Assembly (NCBI RefSeq): GCF_000189255.1
Contig: NZ_AEVS01000051.1
Location: 52,487-116,486, forward strand
DNA from: Vibrio brasiliensis LMG 20546
GTDB taxonomy: Bacteria; Pseudomonadota; Gammaproteobacteria; Enterobacterales; Vibrionaceae
Reading direction: 5' to 3'
DNA length: 64,000 bases
Under the pieces are notes generated by a model. It had not been told where the DNA came from and made no database searches. It saw only the letters and a list, made by a program, of their open reading frames with translations. Both the position numbers and the translations under genes were made by a program. Positions 1 to 8,786 of the stretch are shown in pieces (position 1 is the first letter of the stretch; each line of letters opens with the position of its first letter).

Positions 1-1097
1 CGTTTTTCTACTTCAACCAGTGAAATACGTTTCTCTTCCACTTTGACAATGCGATCAGTACGACCTTTCAAATCGAAGCAAACTTTATCATGGAAATGAC
101 ATTCATCGGCAGTCTGGTACCAGTTATCACCATCAATATGTGGTGCACGAAGGCGCAGACAGCGTTCGCTGTTAAGCTCGGCTTCGACACCAGGAAACAG
201 CTGCCATGGAGTGGTTGCTGTGAGTTGCTGACGGTAGGCAATGCCGCCAGTTTCTGTACTTCCGAACACCTCAATCGGTAACAGGCCAAAGAGTTCTTGG
301 CTGTGCAGGGCTGCAGTATTTGCCAAAGGACCACCGGATGAGAACACGCAGCGAAGTGGAGAGCTATCGTGCTCTTCACTAAGACGTTTAAGTAACGCAG
401 GGCTACTGACCAGTGCGGTGTGTTTGTTTGCGTGATGGACTAGCTGTTCTGGAAACTCCAGATTATCTATCGCGAAAGGGCGTGCTGCGCATAGCGGCCA
501 CAATAGCCTGAACAACAGACCATAAATGTGCTGATGTGAAACGGTACTTTCGACTCGAGCCCCTTGAAGTTGTTCACCCCACAGTGACTCTAAAATCGCG
601 ATTTCACTGTCGAGTTGATTCAGGGTTTTAGTAATGGCTTTTGCCTTACCGCTTGAGCCCGAGGTAAACAGGGTCAGTGTGATGCCATCAAGGGTAAGTG
701 GAGACCAGGCATATTCACGCTGGGTTTCTCCTGTCGTTGCTAATGAAAGCGAGGGGATAGAATCTGCAACAGTAACCGCTTGATCATGGATAAGCAGATC
801 AAAGTGGGATTGCAGTTCACGCACCGCTTCAGGCTGATAGTTACCCGGTAAAACCAGTTGTTTGTTAGCGTAACAGACAGCGAAAAAACCGACTGCGAAC
901 AGATAACTGTTACCACAGCATAGGGCAACTCTTTCTACGTCTTGCCCGACGATTAGAGCTCGAAAATGTGCAATATCCGCTTGAAACTGACCCCAGTTGA
1001 AGGTGTTATCTGGCGAAAATGCAACGGGGTAGTCGCTCGGTCGCTGTGCATTGAGCAGTTCAGCAATAGAAGAGAAGTCAGCTTGGTTAAGATGCAT
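1..1097 (-). CDS. apeH: Aryl polyene AMP-ligase (ApeH-like), partial at window edge
   Basis: Member of the acyl-CoA synthetase/AMP-ligase superfamily; about 365 residues are visible and the C-terminal end lies beyond base 1. The start is the ATG at 1097 (reads MHLNQADFSS), five bases after the stop of the upstream membrane-protein gene. The adenylate-forming signature LFTSGSSGKAKAITK is encoded near 630-680 and a second core motif, GSTETGG, near 240-270. In known aryl polyene clusters the equivalent enzyme activates the 4-hydroxybenzoate-type aryl starter and loads it on an acyl carrier protein; that role here is inferred from the neighbouring ACP, acyltransferase and ketosynthase genes. It is the last visible gene of the minus-strand operon. 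Confidence 0.8.
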   Translation of the reverse strand, partial: MHLNQADFSSIAELLNAQRPSDYPVAFSPDNTFNWGQFQADIAHFRALIVGQDVERVALCCGNSYLFAVGFFAVCYANKQLVLPGNYQPEAVRELQSHFDLLIHDQAVTVADSIPSLSLATTGETQREYAWSPLTLDGITLTLFTSGSSGKAKAITKTLNQLDSEIAILESLWGEQLQGARVESTVSHQHIYGLLFRLLWPLCAARPFAIDNLEFPEQLVHHANKHTALVSSPALLKRLSEEHDSSPLRCVFSSGGPLANTAALHSQELFGLLPIEVFGSTETGGIAYRQQLTATTPWQLFPGVEAELNSERCLRLRAPHIDGDNWYQTADECHFHDKVCFDLKGRTDRIVKVEEKRISLVEVEK

Positions 1098-1102
1098 GAT
1101 AT

Positions 1103-1663
1103 CTATCGTTCCTTACGGATAAACTGGCGAACAACCCACTCAATTGCAAACAGAGAACCGGCCAGTAAATAACTGATCAGACCGTTATACAGTGTCCAAA
1201 GTTCAATAGAGTGAAAACAGGTGTACAGTGCAAACAGTCCGTTTAACGTGAAAAACCCGCACCAAACCGCGGTAACTTTACGTGTGTAACGAACGCCACT
1301 CGGGGGTAAATCCGGTTCCTGAAGTCTTGCTAATCGTTCAATAATGGTTTGCGGTTGCCTGAAACTACTGGCAAATACAATCAACATACACAGGTTAACG
1401 ACGACAGGATAAAAGGTTAGCCAGCCATGCTGTTTAAACAACATACCAAGGCCTACCAGAGAGATTCCGGTTACGGCACTGATTTGTGCAACGTATTTGA
1501 GTTCTTTTAATTGGCTGCGGCGGACACTGAGCAATCGAACTCCCAAGGCGGCGATAAGTAATATCCCCACCAAGGAAAAGCCATATTTTTCAATGCCAAA
1601 ATAGACAGCGAATGGATAAGCGAGCAGGACAACTGCAGACAGAATTGTCAGCAATTGGCGCAT
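1103..1663 (-). CDS. apeG: Polytopic membrane protein of aryl polyene cluster (ApeG-like, COG4648)
   Basis: A 186-residue, strongly hydrophobic protein with about five or six membrane segments, starting MRQLLTILSAVVLLAYPFAVY. It matches the small membrane protein that sits between the ACPs and the AMP-ligase in aryl polyene clusters. Its biochemical role is not known; in some databases the family carries a misleading gyrase-like name. The ATG overlaps the stop of the upstream ACP gene by one base (TAATG), which points to translational coupling. Family assignment rests on gene order plus hydrophobic profile, not on a catalytic motif. Confidence 0.7.
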   Translation of the reverse strand: MRQLLTILSAVVLLAYPFAVYFGIEKYGFSLVGILLIAALGVRLLSVRRSQLKELKYVAQISAVTGISLVGLGMLFKQHGWLTFYPVVVNLCMLIVFASSFRQPQTIIERLARLQEPDLPPSGVRYTRKVTAVWCGFFTLNGLFALYTCFHSIELWTLYNGLISYLLAGSLFAIEWVVRQFIRKER

Positions 1664-1920
1664 TAGGCTTCCTTCAGAAGCTCGGTAACTGCGTTTACTA
1701 CGTCATCAACTGTACGCACTGTGCTGAACTCAGCAGGTTTGATTTTCTTGCCCGTTACGTTCTGCAGATGAACAACCAAATCCACAGCATCGATGCTGTC
1801 TAGATCCAGGTCTTGATAAAGGTGAGCTTCAGGAACGATATCCGCGGCATCAATTTCAAATAGCTCTTCAAGTGCGTCTTTAACTTGGTCAAATACTTGC
1901 TGTTTGTTTACGTCTGTCAT
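1663..1920 (-). CDS. apeF: Acyl carrier protein (ApeF-like)
   Basis: An 85-residue acidic acyl carrier protein. The phosphopantetheine attachment motif LDLDSIDAVDL places the modified serine at Ser42, which is the usual position for a stand-alone ACP. It follows a second ACP gene at a 15-base gap and overlaps the next gene (ApeG-like) by one base. In aryl polyene synthesis the two ACPs are thought to divide starter loading and chain extension; which does what here cannot be read from the sequence. Confidence 0.88.
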   Translation of the reverse strand: MTDVNKQQVFDQVKDALEELFEIDAADIVPEAHLYQDLDLDSIDAVDLVVHLQNVTGKKIKPAEFSTVRTVDDVVNAVTELLKEA

Positions 1921-1935
1921 GAAAGTACCTACAAA

Positions 1936-2196
1936 TTACTCACTGATTTGCGAAGAGATATAGTTTGCCAGATTGCTTACCGATGCAAAATGCTCGCGAG
2001 TATTAGAATCATCAGCATCAATAACAATATTGTATTTCTTCTTAATCGCAAGACCGAGTTCGAGTGCATCGATTGAATCTAGCCCTAAGCCGTCACCAAA
2101 TAGCGGTGCATCGGTTTCAATCTCTTCGACAGTCAGGTCTTCTAGATTAAGCGCATCAATTATAAGTTGTTTGATTTCGTTATGTAGTTTTTCCAC
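1936..2196 (-). CDS. apeE: Acyl carrier protein (ApeE-like)
   Basis: An 86-residue acyl carrier protein with the attachment motif LGLDSIDALEL, modified serine predicted at Ser41. It is clearly distinct in sequence from the downstream ACP (1663-1920), so the pair is not a recent duplication. It lies six bases downstream of the acyltransferase gene. The pairing of two ACPs with an acyltransferase and a chain-length-factor-like ketosynthase is typical of aryl polyene clusters. Confidence 0.88.
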   Translation of the reverse strand: MEKLHNEIKQLIIDALNLEDLTVEEIETDAPLFGDGLGLDSIDALELGLAIKKKYNIVIDADDSNTREHFASVSNLANYISSQISE

Positions 2197-2202
2197 GTGG
2201 AC

Positions 2203-2976
2203 CTACTTGTGACTTGGGTTTTCTGGAAAGAGTGTCTCTGATAAATGCTGCTGCAAGCGTCGAGCAGCAAGTGTCGGGGACGTAGTTTGCTCTATAAAGG
2301 GCTTAACCTCAACTTTATCCTTAACCTCTACTAGGAAAAAAGGCTTAGTTGGGGGTACTTGATACCACTTTTTCTCTTTTGTGAGAAAGCTCGGAGAAAC
2401 AGTAATGTGTATTAAGCGTAAATCTCGACCAGTTCGCACGGCAATTTGTGCTGAACCGCGTTGAAGTTTTGACTCAACACCAGGAGTCGTGCGCGTGCCT
2501 TCAGGGAAGACTAATAACACATTGCCCTGCTCAAAGCGCTGTTCGCATATTGCTAATAAGTCGTCCGGTGTTTCATTAGGAATATAACCAGCCGCTTTGA
2601 CGATATGCTTCATAAATGGGTTAGCCCATATTGCTGATTTGACTAAACAATCACAGCGTTCTAATTGAGAGGCTATTAATACATAGTCAATCAAGCTCGG
2701 GTGATTAGCCACAATCAGGCAATTTCTATCGTTTTTGAGGATGTCTGCGCCGACAATCTGATAATCAATGGCGCCAGTAAACTTCATTAACTTACAGAAG
2801 AAATTAAATGACTGCTGTATCGTATTCTGAACCTTATATTCTCGTTCAGTTTTATCACTAATCAATATGCGAATAGCAGGGATAACAATAAAGCTCAGGG
2901 TTAATCCCCCTAAGCCAAATACCGAAAAACAGAATCCTGTCGCGAATACACGCCAATATTGACCAAGCTTTGTCAT
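2203..2976 (-). CDS. apeD: Lysophospholipid-type acyltransferase (ApeD-like)
   Basis: A 257-residue 1-acylglycerol-3-phosphate O-acyltransferase (PlsC-like) family protein. The HX4D catalytic motif appears as NHPSLIDY and the second conserved block as FPEGTRTTPG. The N-terminus carries a hydrophobic stretch (VFATGFCFSVFGLGGL) suggesting membrane association. I chose the ATG at 2976 because it overlaps the stop of the upstream apeC in the form ATGA; in-frame starts at 2994 (ATG) and 3021 (GTG) would extend deeper into apeC. In aryl polyene clusters this enzyme probably transfers the polyene acyl chain to a membrane lipid or lipid-linked acceptor; this is inference. Confidence 0.8.
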   Translation of the reverse strand: MTKLGQYWRVFATGFCFSVFGLGGLTLSFIVIPAIRILISDKTEREYKVQNTIQQSFNFFCKLMKFTGAIDYQIVGADILKNDRNCLIVANHPSLIDYVLIASQLERCDCLVKSAIWANPFMKHIVKAAGYIPNETPDDLLAICEQRFEQGNVLLVFPEGTRTTPGVESKLQRGSAQIAVRTGRDLRLIHITVSPSFLTKEKKWYQVPPTKPFFLVEVKDKVEVKPFIEQTTSPTLAARRLQQHLSETLFPENPSHK

Positions 2977-3701
2977 TTTCTTTGCCAGGTCCATATTTGA
3001 TTTGCAGCAGTGATGGACCACTGTTTGCGATCGGAGAGGAACTGACGAATGAATTCCAGACCTTGCGGTAATGAGCCAGGTTGAGTGTTATCACTCTCCT
3101 GTTTCGAAAGCTGATACTGTTCTCCGCTAGAGAGGACCAAACCTAATCCATAACTCTGATATTGCTGGGACTCGTAACCCTGATACGCTTCGGGCACCGG
3201 CTGGTCAAAATCGACGACCAGTACTTTATGTTCAGGATGGGTATTCAGGTATAGCCATGCCTCAATCAAAGCACTTTGGAAGGTATTTTCCCCTGCAGAT
3301 ATGGAGGTTAGTGGGATAGGCTTCTTAGTTGCAATCGTCGCTAGGCCAGCAGCGGTATTGTGTACTGATTGTGAGAAAGCCATCGGCGAGGCTTCCTCAC
3401 CACGTAAGATGTCTTCGACTAATGCGATGCTGCGGTGCAGCTCTCCGTGGCGACTGGCAAAAACCAGATAATCAACCTGGTGTTCATTTAGCAACTCAAT
3501 ACTGGTTTGTACCGCAAGTTTACTAAGATGACTCATACGACGGCGCATCATAGCCGGGATTGCTGTGCTCACTGGCTTTCCATCTTCTGGCCAATGCAAA
3601 CTATTTGCCCAGCTTTCCCAATTTTGAGACGAGGAAAGTCCGTTAGAATGCGCGAGCCATGCGTCGATGTTAAATGAGATGTTGATATCTGAATTTGGCA
3701 T
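2973..3701 (-). CDS. apeC: Beta-ketoacyl synthase chain-length factor (ApeC-like)
   Basis: A 242-residue protein matching the short ketosynthase N-terminal-like family (Ketoacyl-synt_2) used as a chain-length factor in aryl polyene pathways. It has the region AFSQSVHNTAAGLATIA and then SISAGENTFQSALIEAW, but no active-site cysteine in the usual nucleophile context, as expected for a chain-length factor that pairs with a complete ketosynthase. The partner ketosynthase is not in this window and would lie to the left. It is the first gene of the minus-strand operon, divergent from the lipoprotein gene at 3772; the 70-base gap must contain promoters for both directions. Confidence 0.8.
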   Translation of the reverse strand: MPNSDINISFNIDAWLAHSNGLSSSQNWESWANSLHWPEDGKPVSTAIPAMMRRRMSHLSKLAVQTSIELLNEHQVDYLVFASRHGELHRSIALVEDILRGEEASPMAFSQSVHNTAAGLATIATKKPIPLTSISAGENTFQSALIEAWLYLNTHPEHKVLVVDFDQPVPEAYQGYESQQYQSYGLGLVLSSGEQYQLSKQESDNTQPGSLPQGLEFIRQFLSDRKQWSITAANQIWTWQRK

Positions 3702-3771
3702 AAAAATTTGAATTGTTGTTTTTACAGCGAAATACTATTGCAGACTTACACTTAATTAAGGAATTAATAAT

Positions 3772-4164
3772 ATGTCACCACTTAAGTTACTTAGCTCACT
3801 ATTGTTAGCATTATTACTTGTTGGTTGTGGGCGAGTGCAGCCTGTAATGAATGTTGAGGATACTCCAGTTGGATATAATCTTCAAAGCAAAGAAGTTAAG
3901 ATGGCGATAATGCGAGCGGCAACAGATCGCGGTTGGATTGTTGAAGAAGTAGGCCCGAATGAGCTTAATGCAAAAATTCACGTTCGCTCACACTACGCTG
4001 AGGTGAAAATCCCATTTAACGACAAATTTTACTCAATTATTTATCTCAACTCAGAAAACCTCAAAGCAAATGGTGGCAAAATTCACCGTAACTACAACCG
4101 TTGGATTAATAATCTCAACGTAGATATTAAGCGTCAGTTAACGTTAACTGCTTCTGCTAAGTAA
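3772..4164 (+). CDS. Small lipoprotein of aryl polyene cluster
   Basis: A 130-residue predicted lipoprotein. The N-terminus has a signal peptide ending in the lipobox LLVGC, so it should be lipidated at Cys19 and placed in the periplasmic face of a membrane. There is no recognisable enzymatic motif; the mature part is a compact domain with basic C-terminal half. A lipoprotein next to the methyltransferase is a recurrent part of aryl polyene clusters (called ApeA in some systems). It is the first gene of the plus-strand half and is followed after 28 bases by the methyltransferase gene. Confidence 0.78.
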   Translation: MSPLKLLSSLLLALLLVGCGRVQPVMNVEDTPVGYNLQSKEVKMAIMRAATDRGWIVEEVGPNELNAKIHVRSHYAEVKIPFNDKFYSIIYLNSENLKANGGKIHRNYNRWINNLNVDIKRQLTLTASAK

Positions 4165-4192
4165 TAATTAACAACTAATAGTTAGGTTTTTC

Positions 4193-5260
4193 GTGGTAAA
4201 CAAAAATAAAGATCCATTCAATGCACTCCAGGCTAAAACGGAAGCTCAAAAGCTCTCATTTGCGCCTATCGTGTTCCATACTGCACGCACTCTGCGTGAT
4301 TTAGGTGTTCTTGCTGCTCTTGATCAAGCGGGCAGTGAGGGTTTAGATGCAGTTACGATTGCTGAAAAAACCAACGTCTCAGAGTATGGGGTGAAAGTAC
4401 TGCTCGATATGGCGATCAGTGCGGATATCGTTTTATGGCAAAAACCTAACTATTCACTGGCTAACCTTGGTTTTTTCCTACTCCATGACGGCATGACTAA
4501 TGCCAATATGGATTTCACAGCAGACGTCTGTTACGCAGCTATGATGCATTTGACGGAAGCTATTGTTGAAGGAAAACCAGCCGGATTAAAAGAGCTTGGT
4601 AACTGGGAAACCATTTATCAGGGTCTATCGCAGCTTCCTGAACAAGCGAAGCAGAGTTGGTTTAAGTTCGATCATTTTTACTCAGATCGTTCGTTCCCAA
4701 TTCTTCTTAAAGAAGTCTTTAAATCGCAGCCAAAGCAGATCGTCGATATTGGTGGTAACACCGGTAAATGGGCGATGCAGTGCTGTGGTTATGATAGTGA
4801 TGTGCAAATCACGATTGTCGATCTCCCTCAGCAATTGGAGATGGCGATGCAAAACGCTGAACAGCACGGTTTTGCTGATCGTGTTACGCCATTTCCTGCC
4901 AACATGTTGGATAAACAGCAAACCCTGCCAGCACATGCGGATGTCTGGTGGATGAGCCAGTTCCTTGACTGCTTTTCGCCAATGGAAATCTTGAGTATTT
5001 TAAAACGGGTCCAACAGCAGCTGCGTCAGGGCGATACGGTTTATATTCTTGAACTGTTTTGGGATGCTCAGAAATACGATGCGGCCTCATACAGCCTTAA
5101 CGCGACATCGTTATATTTCACCTGCTTAGCCAACGGTAATAGCCGTTTCTACCGCAGCGATGATTTCCTTGAGATCATCGAAGAGGCAGGACTTAAAGTG
5201 GTAGAACGAACCGATAATATCGGTCTTGGCCACACCTTATTAAAGCTGACGTCGCAATAG
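4193..5260 (+). CDS. apeB: SAM-dependent O-methyltransferase (ApeB-like)
   Basis: A 355-residue class I methyltransferase of the plant-like O-methyltransferase group. The N-terminal 100 residues form a winged-helix dimerisation domain (TIAEKTNVSEYGVKVLLD), followed by the SAM-binding glycine motif VDIGGNTGKWA and an acidic strand-end ITIVDLPQQL. The start is a GTG at 4193. In aryl polyene pathways a methyltransferase modifies the aryl head group (ring or hydroxyl methylation), which changes pigment colour and stability; substrate here is inferred from context only. Confidence 0.8.
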   Translation: MVNKNKDPFNALQAKTEAQKLSFAPIVFHTARTLRDLGVLAALDQAGSEGLDAVTIAEKTNVSEYGVKVLLDMAISADIVLWQKPNYSLANLGFFLLHDGMTNANMDFTADVCYAAMMHLTEAIVEGKPAGLKELGNWETIYQGLSQLPEQAKQSWFKFDHFYSDRSFPILLKEVFKSQPKQIVDIGGNTGKWAMQCCGYDSDVQITIVDLPQQLEMAMQNAEQHGFADRVTPFPANMLDKQQTLPAHADVWWMSQFLDCFSPMEILSILKRVQQQLRQGDTVYILELFWDAQKYDAASYSLNATSLYFTCLANGNSRFYRSDDFLEIIEEAGLKVVERTDNIGLGHTLLKLTSQ

Positions 5261-5298
5261 TCGCGATATCCGACCAAGAGCAACATTAAAAAATAACT

Positions 5299-6546
5299 AT
5301 GAAAAAAGAATCTACTCAAGTCGTTATTGTTGGTGCCGGACCTTCTGGTTCAACGGTATCTGCGCTACTCAATGCACAGAACATTCAGGTTATCGTGATT
5401 GAAAAATCTGAGTTTCCGCGTTTTTCTATTGGTGAGAGCCTGCTTCCTGCATGTATGGAAGTGGTCGAGCAAGCGGGGATGCTGGATGCGGTTAATCAAT
5501 ACGGATTCCAGTACAAAGATGGTGCCGCCTTTAGACGTAACGGCGTTTATACCCAGTTCAACTTTACCGACAAGTTCAGTTCAGGCCCGGGTACGACCTT
5601 CCAGGTTCAGCGTGGTAACTTCGATAAAGTGTTGGCCGACAGTGCTGTTGAGCAAGGTGTCGAAATTCGTTATCAGCATGAGCTGACTGATCTGGAGTTT
5701 ATCGGTAAACGTTCATTGTTGACGGTGAAAGATCAAGCTGGTGACAGTTACCAAATCGAAGCTGATTATGTGTTAGATGCGAGCGGCTTTGGCCGAGTAT
5801 TACCACGTATGCTTGATCTGGAAGAGCCATCATGTCTGCCGCCACGTAAAGCGATCTTTACCCATATCGTCGATAATATCGATGCTCAGGATATCGAGTA
5901 CGATCGCAATAAAATTCTGATCTCAGTCCATCCTGAGAATCATGACGTCTGGTATTGGCTGATCCCATTTTCTAACGGTGTCTGTTCTTTTGGTGTGGTT
6001 GGTGAACCAGAGTTTTTCGAGCAGTACCCACAAGATAAAATCGCGGCGCTTAAGCAACTGGCTAGTGAAGAACCTGGCCTAGCTCAACTGCTTGCTAACT
6101 CAGAATACCCGAACCCTGCGGGCGAATTAGGCGGTTACTCTGCTAACGTCAAGCACCTGGCTACAGAACATTATGCACTGCTAGGTAATGCGGGTGAGTT
6201 TCTTGACCCTGTATTCTCATCAGGCGTAACCATTGCGATGAAATCAGCTCACTACGCTGCACAGTGTGTCGTACGTCAGCTTAACGGTCAGACAGTTGAT
6301 TGGGATAAAGAGTACGCGCAGCCGCTAATGGTTGGTGTAAATACCTTCAGAACCTACGTCGAAGGCTGGTACAACGGTATGCTTCAGGACGTTATTTTCT
6401 ATCAGCAGCCTAATCCACGTATTAAGCAAATGATCAGTTCAATCTTGGCTGGCTATGCTTGGGATACAGAAAACCCTTACGTTAAAAACAGTCAACAGCG
6501 ACTTGCAACCTTAGCGGAACTGGTTCGAGAAAATAAAAACGTCTAG
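5299..6546 (+). CDS. FAD-dependent halogenase-like oxidoreductase
   Basis: A 415-residue flavoprotein. The dinucleotide-binding motif VVIVGAGPSGS (G12, G14, G17) is at the N-terminus and is followed by FPRFSIGESLL, typical of the tryptophan-halogenase/geranylgeranyl-reductase-like flavoproteins. The segment WYWLIP (residues 218-223) fits the WxWxIP signature that distinguishes flavin-dependent halogenases from plain monooxygenases. It is the third gene of the plus-strand half of the aryl polyene cluster, 38 bases after the methyltransferase. Whether it halogenates, hydroxylates or reduces the aryl polyene is not known; natural aryl polyenes are usually not reported as halogenated in Vibrio. 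Confidence 0.78.
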   Translation: MKKESTQVVIVGAGPSGSTVSALLNAQNIQVIVIEKSEFPRFSIGESLLPACMEVVEQAGMLDAVNQYGFQYKDGAAFRRNGVYTQFNFTDKFSSGPGTTFQVQRGNFDKVLADSAVEQGVEIRYQHELTDLEFIGKRSLLTVKDQAGDSYQIEADYVLDASGFGRVLPRMLDLEEPSCLPPRKAIFTHIVDNIDAQDIEYDRNKILISVHPENHDVWYWLIPFSNGVCSFGVVGEPEFFEQYPQDKIAALKQLASEEPGLAQLLANSEYPNPAGELGGYSANVKHLATEHYALLGNAGEFLDPVFSSGVTIAMKSAHYAAQCVVRQLNGQTVDWDKEYAQPLMVGVNTFRTYVEGWYNGMLQDVIFYQQPNPRIKQMISSILAGYAWDTENPYVKNSQQRLATLAELVRENKNV

Positions 6547-6628
6547 ATATTGATACCGCTCAAGTATCAAGGTGGCTAAACAGCCCATTTCTGCTCATAC
6601 TTTTTAGTGTAAACACAGGAGGTTGAGT

Positions 6629-6880
6629 ATGAAAAACGAACTTGATCCGGGCAAAATTCTTCAGGCGTATGAAACAGTTATGGCCAACGGAACGCCAACT
6701 GAGCATGGTAAGATGTACGAAGGTGTTGAGGCCTTCTCCGATTACGATGGCTACAACGTCTATATGCGGGGTAATGGTGTCGAGCTAAAAGTCGGCTTTC
6801 ACAACACCTACCATCTCGATTACGACCAAGAGCACTTGCGCGATAGCTTTCTTAAGAAAGTGGCCATGCTTGCTAAATAG
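6629..6880 (+). CDS. Small DUF3081-like protein
   Basis: An 83-residue soluble protein with the look of the DUF3081 family of small gammaproteobacterial proteins (core YEGVEAFSDYDGYNVYM). The ATG at 6629 was preferred over the in-frame TTG at 6623 because the strong ribosome binding site AGGAGG (6617-6622) is six bases from the ATG but directly abuts the TTG. It is separated from the halogenase-like gene by about 80 bases and followed by a strong terminator, so it may be a single-gene unit outside the aryl polyene operon. No function is known. Confidence 0.75.
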   Translation: MKNELDPGKILQAYETVMANGTPTEHGKMYEGVEAFSDYDGYNVYMRGNGVELKVGFHNTYHLDYDQEHLRDSFLKKVAMLAK

Positions 6881-6885
6881 ATAAA

Positions 6886-6915
6886 GCCCTGAACGCATTA
6901 CGCTCAGGGCTTTTT
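6886..6915. terminator. Rho-independent terminator between convergent genes
   Basis: Stem GCCCTGA (6886-6892) with TCAGGGC (6904-6910), followed by TTTTT on the plus strand and preceded by AAA on the plus strand. It can serve both the DUF3081-like gene and the convergent maoP gene. Confidence 0.85.
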
Positions 6916-6924
6916 ATTTGGTGC

Positions 6925-7287
6925 TTAATCTTCTTCAACCAGACTTACGTCATCTGAGTACTCGTCGACGCTGCTAGCATCAGGCTTAGTACGACCATTA
7001 AGCGTGTGGAAGCGCTTGCGACCACGAGCCAACTGAACATATTTAAGCCATACACGTTCTAGTTTTGATTTCGCCTTACCAGGGTTGACCAACACTTTAA
7101 CGAAGTGCTTCTCTTCAGAGTTTTCTGGTTGTAAATCACCAGACTCTAAACCAAGCATAGTATCGCCATAAAGCGTTAGGATTTCTTCCTCAGCAAGCGT
7201 AAAATCGCCAGACTTAGCGAATCCGCGTGGGAACTTAGTGTTGTCGTAAAAACGTTTTTTGCCATGACGAAATTCAGTGTCAGACAT
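6925..7287 (-). CDS. maoP: Macrodomain Ori protein MaoP (YifE family, DUF413)
   Basis: A 120-residue acidic protein of the YifE/DUF413 family. Family landmarks are the N-terminal FYDNTKFPRGFAKSGDFT, the central ERVWLKY and RFHTLNG near the C-terminus. In E. coli MaoP acts with the maoS site to organise the Ori macrodomain of the chromosome. The divergent neighbour is hdfR, the same pairing found in E. coli, which strongly supports the identification. The promoter region lies in the 197-base divergent gap. Confidence 0.9.
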   Translation of the reverse strand: MSDTEFRHGKKRFYDNTKFPRGFAKSGDFTLAEEEILTLYGDTMLGLESGDLQPENSEEKHFVKVLVNPGKAKSKLERVWLKYVQLARGRKRFHTLNGRTKPDASSVDEYSDDVSLVEED

Positions 7288-7484
7288 TTTGCTAGCCTCT
7301 AATTAAACCTACATGGGTGACCTAGAGCGAAAAGTAGGCGTAAAATTAACAAAAGAAAAACAAAACCTTTTTATCTTTACTATTGAATAGTTTTATTAAA
7401 TTTAGATAACACTTTAGTGACCTGAAGATTATAAAAAATCCCCGAACTTGCTAACCTTACAAGATTGTCGGTAGAGGAAACCCA

Positions 7485-8378
7485 ATGGACGTAAAAGTCT
7501 TTAGAACGTTTTTAGAGCTGGCTCAGGTCAGACATTTTGGTAAAGCGGCAGAAAATCTATATATCACCCAAGCTGCAGTCAGTGCGCGCATCAAGCAACT
7601 GGAAAGTTACTTTGATACTCAGCTGTTTATTCGCGATCGCAATAACATCAAATTGACCTCTTCAGGCGAAAGATTGATCGGTTATGCAGAGGTCATGGTC
7701 AGCACGTTGCAACAGGCTAAACTAGAGCTTTCTTTAGAGAGTGGTAAAGCATTACAGCTCACTTTGGGCGGCACACCCAATGTATGGGATGCCTATCTGC
7801 AAAACTGTCTTAGTCTGGTTACAGATGAGTTTGAAGGCTATGGCTTTATGGCTGAGATCATGGGCCGTGAAGTGTTAACTCGCCAACTTCAAGAGCGTAC
7901 TCTGGATATGGCCTTTGCTTTTGACCAGATTAAGGCCGATGAACTCAACTGCAAGAAAGTGGCAGATGTGATTCTTGTACTGGTATCAACCCAGCAAGAT
8001 ACGTTAGATACGGTATTTGAAGATAAGTATGTCTATGTGGATTGGGGCACCAAGTTCGCCTCTGAGCACGCTGAACGTCACCCTAAAATACCAGCGCCTT
8101 ATCTGCGTACTTCAACGGCCAGGATCGCTTTAGACTTCATCCTTGAAAAAGGAGGAAGTGCTTACTTACCAATCTCCTTGGTTGAACCATTTCTAGCCAG
8201 TGGTCAGTTGTTCAAAGTGCAGGATGTTGATGATTGGTATCGCCCAATCTACCTGAGCTATCGTAAAGCGAGTACATCGGTAGATGCGATTAAACAGGTT
8301 GAAGAACTGGTTAAAACTATCGACCCGGTTACGGCCTACAGCCTGCAACAGATGGCGGATTTACCTGTCGACGAGTAA
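7485..8378 (+). CDS. hdfR: LysR-type regulator HdfR
   Basis: A 297-residue LysR-family transcription factor. The winged-helix domain covers about residues 1-60 (AAENLYITQAAVSARIKQLE) and is followed by a substrate-binding domain. HdfR represses the flagellar master operon in E. coli; whether that holds in this organism is uncertain because Vibrio flagella use a different master regulator. Divergence from maoP is the conserved genomic context. It ends just before a terminator hairpin. Confidence 0.88.
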   Translation: MDVKVFRTFLELAQVRHFGKAAENLYITQAAVSARIKQLESYFDTQLFIRDRNNIKLTSSGERLIGYAEVMVSTLQQAKLELSLESGKALQLTLGGTPNVWDAYLQNCLSLVTDEFEGYGFMAEIMGREVLTRQLQERTLDMAFAFDQIKADELNCKKVADVILVLVSTQQDTLDTVFEDKYVYVDWGTKFASEHAERHPKIPAPYLRTSTARIALDFILEKGGSAYLPISLVEPFLASGQLFKVQDVDDWYRPIYLSYRKASTSVDAIKQVEELVKTIDPVTAYSLQQMADLPVDE

Positions 8379-8395
8379 ACTCCCTGCAAGACGAA

Positions 8396-8425
8396 GCCTC
8401 GCTAATGCGAGGCTTTTTGTTTTTG
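8396..8425. terminator. Rho-independent terminator after hdfR
   Basis: Stem GCCTCGC (8396-8402), loop TAAT, GCGAGGC (8407-8413), followed by TTTTTGTTTTT on the plus strand. Confidence 0.88.
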
Positions 8426-8430
8426 ATCTC

Positions 8431-8634
8431 TTACAGGCTCATTAAGCTCTCAATTGACTCCTCGATACTTAACTCATGGTAACTGCGTATTGATTGGCCA
8501 TCGAAGGCGTCAATCATAATTCTATCGATATTGGTGGGACCGTGCTGGTCAATAATGCCTAAGGTTTGTTCGACGCTGTCACACGTCATAGTGAGATCGT
8601 CTTTCAATACAACTGTGCACGAGTGTAAATTCAT
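8431..8634 (-). CDS. Small hypothetical protein
   Basis: A 67-residue protein of unknown function (begins MNLHSCTVVLKDD). The ATG at 8634 was chosen over an in-frame TTG two codons upstream because the ribosome binding site AAGGAAG is well spaced from the ATG. It is acidic, has no signal peptide or membrane segment, and is convergent with hdfR. I do not recognise its family. Confidence 0.6.
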   Translation of the reverse strand: MNLHSCTVVLKDDLTMTCDSVEQTLGIIDQHGPTNIDRIMIDAFDGQSIRSYHELSIEESIESLMSL

Positions 8635-8786
8635 AGCCAACTTCCTTATTATTTTTTAAGGTTTCACCAATAACTTTAGAAGAAGAAAACGGCTTGGCAA
8701 TTCCATTCAGTTCCGAAAATGGCTAGTAATTCTTGTTAACCGATTTAGAATTTGAATAACAGTTTGAAGCGTATCGGAAAAAGCTT

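Noticed and set aside
1-1097. Several short plus-strand frames (e.g. 90-281, 241-435, 966-1172)
   Set aside because: They lie antisense to the AMP-ligase gene, lack ribosome binding sites and have no recognisable domains.
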